Notes under the pieces: model-generated
Seen by the model: the letters and a program-made list of their open reading frames with translations, nothing else
Databases searched by the model: none
Told to the model about the DNA's origin: nothing
Assembly (NCBI GenBank): GCA_963170055.1
Contig: CAUJGJ010000207.1
Coordinates: 5,001-69,000 of the forward strand
Length of the DNA stretch: 64,000 nt
Source: Halisarca cf. caerulea
Taxonomy: Eukaryota > Porifera > Demospongiae > Chondrillida > Halisarcidae
Direction of reading: 5' to 3'
Shown: positions 1 to 8,500 of the stretch, piece after piece
How positions within the stretch are numbered: the first letter of the stretch is position 1
How the letters are laid out: each line of letters opens with the position of its first letter
Program-made: the position numbers and the translations under genes

Positions 1-317
1 CGTTAGGGTTACCGTTAGGTGACGTGTGGTGGCGTAGAAAATTGAAATATTCACCACAGGAAGTGTTCCCTTTGATCTAAGACACCATGTGGAGATGTTG
101 GAAGTTAAAATTTTCACGACAAGTTTATCCGTTGATGCAGGAGTGCATGTGCAGGCGTGTGAAATTGAAATTTTTATACCAAGAAGTAATCCCTTTGATG
201 TGAGAAGCCATCTTGAAGCGTGATAAATTATTGTCATAACAGGAAGTGTTCGTTTTCGTGCAAGAAGCCATGTAATTTCATGGGAAATTGCAATTTTCAT
301 CTCATGAAGTGTTTCCT
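1..317. repeat. 60-63 bp degenerate tandem repeat, left block
   Basis: About five diverged head-to-tail units. The recurring core AAGTGTTCCCTTTGATG lies at about 61, 121, 184, 244 and 307, giving steps of 60, 63, 60 and 63 bases. It is followed each time by a 'GAAGCCATGTGGAG'-like stretch and an AT-rich 'GAAATTGAAATTTTCA'-like stretch. Units are far more diverged from each other than the satellite monomers to the right. No open frame of note runs through the block. The fifth unit is cut at 317 by a mobile element and resumes at 1331. I do not recognise the family. The first ~27 bases do not match the unit well and may be the end of some other sequence. Confidence 0.8.
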
Positions 318-321
318 TTAA
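318..321. other. TTAA target-site duplication, left
   Basis: This TTAA lies immediately outside the left inverted repeat. Together with 1327-1330 it forms the duplicated target. The bases before it, GAAGTGTTTCC, are the start of a 63-bp repeat unit. Confidence 0.75.
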
Positions 322-337
322 CCGTTAAACATTTCAA
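322..337 (+). repeat. Left terminal inverted repeat
   Basis: The sequence CCGTTAAACATTTCAA pairs in inverted orientation with 1311-1326, with mismatches only at positions 3 and 13. Confidence 0.78.
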
Positions 338-353
338 AGCCACTTAAGTGGCT
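338..353. repeat. Left subterminal palindrome
   Basis: AGCCACTTAAGTGGCT is a perfect 16-bp palindrome that abuts the left terminal repeat. Its near copy at 1262-1277 matches at 14 of 16 positions. A role as an internal transposase-binding repeat is inferred from its placement. Confidence 0.7.
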
Positions 354-1261
354 CGCGCACATAAACTGCAAAAGTTCCAATTTTCTTCGTTGATTTTTTA
401 TATGTAAAGTTTAGGCCTAGTTTCTACTATTGATTGGCACATTTTCTTATAGTTTGGTAGTAATGCGTTCTGTACTATAGCTGAAACATTCTATGTAAAG
501 ATTACTGTTTTACAAGTTATTCCTATGCATATACGTGTTATTTTACTTAGAATATGCAGTTATGCAAAGTTATAGTCTAGTATACGGATTGTTCTTTACG
601 GCAAAGTATGGAGAAGGGCTGTGATGCACCGGATTGTGGAGATTACCTCCTTGCAGGTAAAGGATATTCTCACACGCTCGTTCTTTGAGCTTCAGACAAG
701 ACATACCATCGTTTTGGAAGCTTTACAGGGGGATTTGACGTTCGTAGAATCGTCCAGATGGTGGGCCATCCAAGGAAATTTGTCCTTTACGTTTCTTGCA
801 TTTGTACTGGGACATAATCTCCTTTGCCAGCTTCAGTGTGCTCTTTCAATGTCGTCTTGAAGCACTGAAGAGATTTACGCGTCAAAGTGTCCAAGTTGAT
901 TAGACAGTCGACTAGGAAGTGGAAGAGACGCATTCACCAATGCCTTGACTTTTAGCTGCAACTTTTCGTTTTTGTTTCTGTCAATGTATTTTCAGTGTTA
1001 AATGTGTAGTTGCGTTGAATTTTTAACGAAATGTTTACCAGCCGATTGATAACGTATGTATATACAAGTTTACAAATTTAGGTACGTAGTACTTACAGGT
1101 TTAGAGGCCAATACGAAGTTTTGCGTAGAAAATGGAACATCAAGACTTGTATGAAGATCTCACTAGCTACAAACTACATTCGGGACAAGCTAGAAGTTTC
1201 CTACAAGTCAACAGAACAGCTGAAAACCGTTGGCAAAAATAACCTATTTTCACACCGCAAA
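354..1261. other. Interior of the element, no recognisable gene
   Basis: About 900 bp with an AT-rich left third (about 380-600) and a more balanced middle (600-960). Open frames on the + strand at 621-860 (79 codons) and 1121-1330 (69 codons) show no motif I recognise, and the second runs through the right inverted repeat, so I do not call them genes. On the minus strand between about 960 and 640, several short protein-like stretches are separated by stops. A 36-codon frame at 1132-1242 follows an acceptor-like CTTACAG at 1092-1098. These could be decayed coding remnants or chance. No DDD-transposase signature is visible. Confidence 0.5.
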
Positions 1262-1277
1262 AGCCACTCAAGTGGTT
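1262..1277. repeat. Right subterminal near-palindrome
   Basis: AGCCACTCAAGTGGTT is a decayed copy of the left palindrome. It is separated by 33 bp (1278-1310) from the right terminal repeat. Confidence 0.68.
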
Positions 1278-1310
1278 TTGGAACGTTCTCGCAAAATTTC
1301 AAAATGGGAA

Positions 1311-1326
1311 TTGGAATGTTTAAGGG
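1311..1326 (-). repeat. Right terminal inverted repeat
   Basis: TTGGAATGTTTAAGGG is the inverted partner of 322-337 and is followed at once by TTAA. Confidence 0.78.
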
Positions 1327-1330
1327 TTAA
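1327..1330. other. TTAA target-site duplication, right
   Basis: Second copy of the duplicated target. The sequence after it, TGGGGGAAGCC, resumes the 63-bp repeat unit (compare TGCGGGAAGCC at about 2026). Confidence 0.75.
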
Positions 1331-1791
1331 TGGGGGAAGCCTGAAATCTGGAAACTGTTTAGTTTGAAATTTAAATTTTCATTACAGATAGTTTTTTTTT
1401 TATGCGGGTCCCCATGTGTTGTTGTGGGAAAATGGAAATTTTCTTGGTTAGGGTAGTTTTCCTTATGATCCTGAGAGTTATGTGGAGGCGTGGGAAATTG
1501 AATTTTCACCCCAAGAAGTGTTCCCTTTAATGCTATTTGCCATATTTTCGGTAAAAATTTCAATTTTCACAACAGGAAGTGTTCCCTTTGATGTGAGAAG
1601 CCATGTGGAGTTTTGAGTTATTTAAAATTTTCAACACAGGAAGTGTTCCCTTTGATGCATTCAACCATGTGGAGTCGTGGGAAATTGTTATTTTTTCCAC
1701 GGGAAGTTTTCCCTTTGACGCTTAAAGCCATGTTTGGCGTTTGAAATGGAAACTTAACCACAGGAAGTATTCATTTTTAGAGTCATATAGT
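1331..1791. repeat. 60-64 bp degenerate tandem repeat, middle block
   Basis: This is the continuation of the left block. The first ~50 bases complete the unit split by the transposon. Further cores (AAGTGTTCC and variants) lie near 1389, 1454, 1517, 1577, 1641, 1704 and 1765, at steps of about 60-65 bases. One unit carries a run of ten or more T near 1390. The last unit breaks off at about 1791 where a 21-bp minisatellite starts. The 78-codon minus-strand frame at 1327-1563 reads through repeat units and has no sign of being a gene. Confidence 0.8.
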
Positions 1792-1986
1792 TGTACCGGT
1801 ATAGCAATGAGCTTTACTGGTATGGCAACGATCTGTACTGGTATGGCAATGAGCTGTACTGGTATGCCAATGAGCTGTACCATTATGTCAATGCGCTGTA
1901 CCGGTATTGCAATGCGCTGTACCGGTATAGCATTCAGCTGTACAAGTATAGTAATGAGCTGTACTTGTATGGCAACGAGCTGTACT
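1792..1986. repeat. 21-bp minisatellite, nine copies plus a partial one
   Basis: Units start at 1792, 1813, 1834, 1855, 1876, 1897, 1918, 1939 and 1960 with no length change. The typical unit is TGTACTGGTATGGCAATGAGC. A partial tenth unit starts at 1981. Copies differ from one another at one to six positions. Because 21 is a multiple of three, repeated-peptide frames stay open on both strands (for example LYWYGNE and CTGMAMS on +), which is expected of any 21-bp repeat lacking stops and is not evidence of coding. It sits between two 63-bp units (cores at 1765 and 2012); subtracting it leaves a unit of about 53 bp, so roughly 10 bp of the host repeat are missing at the insertion point. Confidence 0.93.
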
Positions 1987-2368
1987 TTGAAATAGAAATT
2001 TTCACCACAGGAAGTGTTCCTTTTGATGCGGGAAGCCATCTGGAGGTGTGGTAAATTGAAATTTTCATTTAAAGAAGTGTTCCCTTTGAAGCGGGAAGCC
2101 ATCTAGAGTCGTGGAAATTTGAAATTTTCAACAAGGAAGTGTTCTCTTTGATGTAGTTAGCCATGTGGAGTAATGGAAAATCAAATTTTCACCAAAGAAG
2201 TGTTCCATTTGATGTGGGGAGCAATCTGATGGCGTGAGAAATTAAAATTTTCACCTCAGGCAGTGTTCCCTTTCATAAAGGAAACTATGTGGTGGCGTGG
2301 GAAATTGAAAATTGACAACAGGAAGAGTTCCTTTGGTTGCGGGAAGCATTCTCCAGTCGTCGGAAATT
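1987..2368. repeat. 60-64 bp degenerate tandem repeat, right block
   Basis: Cores lie near 2012, 2075, 2137, 2198, 2261 and 2323 (steps 63, 62, 61, 63, 62), each followed by the GAAGCCAT-like and AT-rich segments of the unit. The final unit ends within its GGAAATTG segment at about 2368, where the 104-bp satellite begins. The 70-codon minus-strand frame over 2256-2468 crosses this junction and is not a gene. Confidence 0.8.
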
Positions 2369-3120
2369 GTCCAGTGGGAATGTGCTTGGTGCTAGTGCCA
2401 AATATTGGTATTAGCACCAGCATATCCAACACAATAAAAATACGCCCTAAGATCTTAAGAAACTTCATGTGTGTCCACTGGGAGTGTGCGTGGTGTTAGT
2501 GCCAAATATTGGAATTAGCACTAGCATATCCAACTCTACACAAATATGCTCACAGCACTTAAAAAACTTCATATGTTTCCACTAGGAATGTGCATGGTGC
2601 TAGAGCCAAATATTGGTATTAGCACCAGCATAGAAAAACACTACACAAATTCGCTCACAGCACTTCAGAAACTTCATGTGTGTCCACTCGGAATGTGCGT
2701 GGTGCTAGTGCCAAATATTGGTATTAGCACCAGCATATCCAACACTACACAAATACGCCCACAGTAGGTAAGAAACTTCATGTGTGTCCACTGGGAATGT
2801 GCGTGGTGCTAGTGCCAAATATTGGTATTAGCACCAGCATATCCAACACTACAGAAATACGCCCACAGCACTTCAGAAAGGTCATGTGTGTCCACTGGGA
2901 ATGTGCGTGGTGCTAGTGCCAAATATTGGTATTAGCACCAGCATAGAAAAACACTACACAAATTCGCTCACAGCACTTCAGAAACTTCATGTGTGTCCAC
3001 TGGGAATGTGCGTGGTGTTAGTGCCAAATATTGGTATTAGCACCAGCATATCCAACGCTACACAAATACGCCCACAGCACTTCAGAAAGGTCATGTGTGT
3101 CCACTGGGAATGTGCGTGAT
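2369..3120. repeat. Diverged edge monomers of the satellite
   Basis: The first copies next to the flank carry many private changes. Examples are a degenerate linker CCTAAGATCTTAAG (about 2450), CACTTAAAAAACTTCATATG (about 2555), and a 105-bp variant in which TATCCAACAC is replaced by TAGAAAAACAC (2631 and again 2944, 313 bases apart, with TTCGCTCAC following in both). Further in, copies become more regular. This is the pattern expected at an array edge that is homogenised less often. Confidence 0.75.
2388..2418 (+). other. Dyad / RNA hairpin element of the monomer (first copy)
   Basis: The arm GGTGCTAGTGCCAA and the arm TTGGTATTAGCACC are separated by only ATA. In RNA of this strand all 14 positions pair, two of them as G-U. 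In DNA the outer 7 bp (GGTGCTA/TAGCACC) are a perfect inverted repeat. The element recurs in nearly every monomer with point variants. The opposite-strand RNA would have two A-C mismatches instead. Function is unknown. Confidence 0.8.
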
Positions 3121-5530
3121 GCTAGTGCTAAATATTGGTATTAGCACCAGCATATCCAACACTACACAAATACGAGCACAGCACTTCAGAAACTTCATGT
3201 GTGTCCACTGGGAATGAGAGTGCTGCTAGTGCCAAATATTGGTATTAGCACCAGCATATCCAACACTACACAAATACGCCCACAGCACTTCAGAAAGGTC
3301 ATGTGTGTCCCGTGGGAATGTGCGTGGTGCTAGTGCCAAATATTGGTATTAGCACCAGCATATCCAACACTACACAAATACGCCCACAGCACTTCAGAAA
3401 CTTCATGTGTGTCCACTGGGAATGTGCGTGGTGCTAGTGCCAAATATTGGTATTAGCACCAGCATATCCAACACTACACAAATACGCCCACAGCACTTCG
3501 GAAACTTAATGTGTCCACTGGGAATGTGCGTGGTGCTAGTGCCAAATATTGGTATTAGCACCAGCATATCCAACACTACACAAATACGCCCACAACACTT
3601 CGGAAACTTTATGTGTGTCCACTGGGAATGTGCGTGGTGCTAGTGCCAAATATTGGTATTAGCACCAGCATATCCAACACTACACAAATACGCCCACAGT
3701 AGGTAAGAAACTTCATGTGTGTCCACTGGGAATGTGCGTGGTGCTAGTGCCAAATATTGGTATTAGCACAAGCATATCCAACACTACACAAATACGCCCA
3801 CAGCACTTCAGAAACTTCATGTGTGTCCACTGGGAATGTGCGTGGTGCTAGTGCCAAATATTGGTATTAGCACCAGCATATCCAACACTACACAAATACG
3901 CCCACAGCACTTCGGAAACTTCATGTGTGTCCACTTGGAATGTGCGTGGTGCTAGTGCCAAATATTGGTATTAGCACCAACATATCCAACACTACACAAA
4001 TACGCCCACAGCACTTAAGAAACTTCATGTGTGTCCACTTGGAATGTGCGTGGTGCTAGTGCCAAATATTGGTATTAGCACCAGCATATCCAACACTACA
4101 CAAATACGCCCACAGCACTTCGGAAACTTCATGTGTGTCCACTGCGAATGTGCGTGGTGCTAGTGCCAAATATTGGTATTAGCACCAGCATATCCAACAC
4201 TACACAAATACGACCACAGCACTTCGGAAACTTCATGTGTGTCCACTGGGAATGTGCGTGGTGCTAGTGCCAAATATTGGTATTAGCACCAGCATATCCA
4301 ACACTACACAAATACGCCCACAGCACTTCAGAAACTTTATGTGTGTCCACTGGGAATGTGCGTGGTGCTAGTGCCAAATATTGGTATTTGCACCAGCATA
4401 TCCAACATTACACAAATACGCCCACAGTAGTTAAGAAACTTCATGTGTTTCCACTGGGAATGTGCGTGGTGCTAGTGCCAAATGTTGGTATTAGCACCAG
4501 CATATCCAACACTACACAAATACGCCCACAGCACTTCAGAAAGGTCATGTGTGTCCACTGGAAATGTGCTTTGTGCTAGTGCCTAATATTGGTATTAGCA
4601 CCAGCATATCCAACATTACACAAATACGCCCACAGTTGTTAATAAACTTCATGTGTGTCCACTGGGAATGTGCGTGGTGCTAGTGCCAAATATTGGTATT
4701 ACCACCAGCATATCCAACACTACACAAATACGCCCACAGCACTTCTGAAACGTCATGTGTGTCCACTGGGAATGTGCGTGGTGCTAAAGCCAAATATTGG
4801 TATTAGCACCAGCATATCCAACACTACACATATACGCCCACAGCACTTCAGAAAGGTCATGTGTGTCCACTGGGAATGTGCGTGGTGCTAGTGCTAAATA
4901 TTGGTATTAGCACCAGCATATCCAACATTACACAAATACGCCCACAGTAGTTAAGAAACTGCATGTGTGTCCACTGGGAATGTGCGTGGTGCTAGTGTCA
5001 AATATTGGTATCAGCACCAGCGTATCCAACACTACACAAATACGCCCACAGCACTTCAGAAAGGTCATGTGTGTCCACTGGGAATGTGCGTGGTGCTTGT
5101 GCCAAATATTAGTATTAGCACCAGCATATCCAACACTACACAAATACGCCCACAGCACTTCTGAAACGTCATGTGTGTCCACTGGGAATGTGCGTGGTGC
5201 TAGTGCCAAATATTGGTATTAGCACCAGCATATCCAACACTACACAAATACACCCACAGCACTTCAGAAAGGTCATGTGTGTCCACTGGGAATGTGCATG
5301 GTGCTAGTGCCAAATATTGGTATTAGCACCAGCATATCCAACGCTACACAAATACGCCCACAGTAGTTAAGAAACTTCATGTGTTTCCACTGGGAATGTG
5401 CGTGGTGCTAGTGCCAAATATTGGTATTAGCACCAGCATATCCAACACTACAAAAATACGCCCACAGCACTTCAGAAAGGTCATGTGTGTCCACTGGGAA
5501 TGTGCGTGGTGCTAGTGCCAAATATTGGTA

Positions 5531-8500
5531 TTACCACCATCATATCCAATACTACACAAATACGCCCACAGCACTTCAGAAACTTCATGTGTGTCCACTG
5601 GTATTGTGCGTGGTGCTAGTGCAAATAATGGTATTAGCACCAGCATATCCAACATTACACAAATACACCCACAGTAGTTAAGAAACTTCATTTGTGTCCA
5701 CTGGGAATGTGCGTGGTGCTAGTGCCAAACATTGGTATTAGCACCAACATATCCAACGCTACACAAATACGCCCACAGCACTTCAGAAAGGTCATGTGTG
5801 TCCACTGGGAATGTGCGTGGTGCTAGTGCCAAATATTGGTATTAGCACCAGCATATCCAACACTACAAAAATACGCCCACAGCACTTCAGAAACTTCATG
5901 TGTGTCCACTGGGAATGAGCGTGGTGCTAGTGCAAAATATTTGTATTAGCACCAGCATATCCAACACTACACAAATACGCCCACAGAACTTCCGAAAGGT
6001 GATGTGTGTCCACTGGGAATGTGCGTGGTGCTAGTGCCAAATATTGGTATTAGCACCAGCATATCCAACACTACACAAATACGCCCACAGTAGTTAAGAA
6101 ACTTCATGTGTTTCCACTGGGAATGTGCGTGGTGCTAGTGCCAAATATTGGTATTAGCACCAGCATATCCAACACTACACAAATACGCCCACAGCACTTC
6201 AGAAAGGTCATGTGTGTCCACTGGGAATGTGCGTGGTGCTAGTGCCAAATATTGGTATTACCACCAGCATATCCAATACTACACAAATACGCCCACAGCA
6301 CTTCAGAAACTTCATGTGTGTCCACTGGGATTGTGCGTGGTGCTAGTGCCAAATATTGGTATTAGCACCAGCATATCCAACACTACACAAATACGCCCAC
6401 AGCACTTCGGAAACTTCATGTGTGTCCACTTGGAATGTGCGTGGTGCTAGTGCCAAATATTGGTATTAGCACCAGCATATCCAACACTACACAAATACGC
6501 CCACAGCACTTCGGAAACTTCATGTGTGTCCACTTGGAATGTGCGTGGTGCTAGTGCCAAATATTGGTATTAGCACCAACATATCCAACACTACAAAAAT
6601 ACGCCCACAGCACTTAAGAAACTTCATGTGTGTCCAATTCGAATGTGCGTAGTGCTAGTGCCAAATATTGGTATTAGCACCAGCATATCCAACACTACAC
6701 AAATACGCCCACAGCACTTCGGAAACTTCATGGGTGTCCACTGGGAATGTGCGTGGTGCTAGTGCCAAATATTGGTATTAGCACCAGCATATCCAACACT
6801 ACACAAATACGCCCACAGCACTTCGGAAACTTCATGTGTGTCCACTGGGAATGTGCGTGGTGCTAGTGCCAAATATTGGTATTAGCACCAGCATATCCAA
6901 CACTACACAAATACGCCCACAAAACTTCAGAAAGGTCATGTGTGTCCACTGGAAATGTGCTTTGTGCTAGTGCCTAATATTGGTATTCGCACAAGCATAT
7001 CCAACATTACACAAATACGCCCACAGTTGTTAATAAACTTCATGTGTGTCCACTGGGAATGTGCGTGGTGCTAGTGCCAAATATTGGTATTAGCACCAGC
7101 ATATCCAACACTACACAAATACGCCCACAGCACTTCAGAAAGGTCATGTGTGTCCACTGGGAATGTGCGTGGTGCTAGTGCCAAATATTGGTATTAGCAC
7201 CAGCATATACAACATTACAGAAATACGCCCACAGTAGTTAAGAAACTGCATGTGTGTCCACTGGGAATGTGCGTGGTGCTAGTGTCAAATATTGGTATTA
7301 GCACCAGCGTATCCAACACTACACAAATACGCCCACAGCACTTCAGAAAGGTCATGTGTGTCCACTGGGAATGTGCGTGGTGCTTGTGCAAAATATTAGT
7401 ATTAGCACCAGCATATCCAACACTACACAAATACGCCCACAGCACTTCTGAAACGTCATGTGTGTCCACTGGGAATGTGCGTGGTGCTAGTGCCAAATAT
7501 TGGTATTAGCACCAGCATATCCAACACTACACAAATACGCCCACAGCACTTCAGAAAGGTCATGTGTGTCCACTGGGAATGTGCATGGTGCTAGTGCTAA
7601 ATATTGGTATTAGCACCAGCATATCCAACACTACACAAATACGCCCACAGTAGTTAAGAAACTTCATGTGTTTCCACTGGGAATGTGCGTGGTGCTAGTG
7701 CCAAATATTGGTATTAGCACCAGCATATCCAACACTACACAAATACGCCCACAGCACTTCAGAAAGGTCATGTGTGTCCACTGGGAATGTGCGTGGTGCT
7801 AGTGCCAAATATTGGTATTACCACCAGCATATCCAATACTACACAAATACGCCCACAGCACTTCAGAAACTTCATGTGTGTCCACTGGGATTGTGCGTGG
7901 TGCTAGTGCCAAATATTGGTATTAGCACCAGCATATCCAACATTACACAAATACACCCACAGTAGTTAAGAAACTTCATTTGTGTCTACTGGGAATGTGC
8001 GTGGTGCTAGTGCCAAACATTGGTATTAGCACCAGCATATCCAACGCTACACAAATACGCCCACAGCACTTCAGAAAGGTCATATGTGTCCACTGGGAAT
8101 GTGCGTGGTGCTAGTGCTAAATATTGGTATTAGCACCAGCATATCCAACACTACACAAATACGCGCACAGCACTTCAGAAACTTCATGTGTGTCCACTGG
8201 GAATGAGCGTGGTGCTAGTGCCAAATATTGGTATTAGCACCAGCATATCCAACACTACACAAATACGCCCACAGAACTTCAGAAAGGTGATGTGTGTCCA
8301 CTGGGAATGTGCGTGGTGCTAGTGCCAAATATTGGTATTAGCACCAGCATATCCAACACTACACAAATACGCCCACAGTAGTTAAGAAACTTCATGTGTT
8401 TCCACTGGGAATGTGCGTGGTCCTAGTGCCAAATATTGGTATTAGCACCAGCATATCCAACACTACACAAATACGCCCACAGCACTTCAGAAAGGTCATG

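Larger units (their letters stand above)
318..1330. mobile_element. Non-autonomous piggyBac-like DNA transposon with TTAA target duplications
   Basis: TTAA occurs at 318-321 and again at 1327-1330. Between them, 322-1326 (1005 bp) begins CCGTTAAACATTTCAA and ends with the reverse complement of CCCTTAAACATTCCAA, so 16-bp terminal inverted repeats match at 14 of 16 positions. A 16-bp palindrome directly follows the left terminal repeat (338-353), and a near copy (1262-1277) lies 33 bp inside the right one. Established for piggyBac: TTAA duplication, short terminal repeats starting CC(C/T), and internal repeats placed close to the left end but about 31 bp from the right end. The element interrupts a 63-bp repeat unit exactly at TTAA. 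No transposase is recognisable inside, so it is presumably mobilised in trans. The superfamily call is from structure only. Confidence 0.78.

Noticed and set aside
1..20. Telomere-like TTAGGG at the window start
   Set aside because: Only one TTAGGG and a degenerate GTTAGG are present, with no tandem array. A similar GGTTAGGG near 1446 lies inside a 63-bp unit.
621..860. 79-codon + strand frame in the transposon interior
   Set aside because: No recognisable domain, repeated methionine start without context, and a hydrophobic tail typical of random frames. It lies in an element with no transposase signature.
1121..1330. 69-codon + strand frame at the right end of the transposon
   Set aside because: It reads through the subterminal palindrome and terminal inverted repeat and stops in the target duplication, so it is incidental.
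1722..2102. 126-codon minus-strand frame with VQLIAIP repeats
   Set aside because: It is the 21-bp minisatellite plus two 63-bp units read through. Period divisible by three keeps it open. There is no start context or conserved domain.
2388..2418. CArG-box (SRF site) at CCAAATATTGG
   Set aside because: There are seven A/T bases between CC and GG instead of six.
2388..2418. tRNA or Pol III promoter (box A/B) origin of the monomer
   Set aside because: No box B-like GGTTCGANTCC and no cloverleaf. The hairpin is a single stem with a 3-nt loop.
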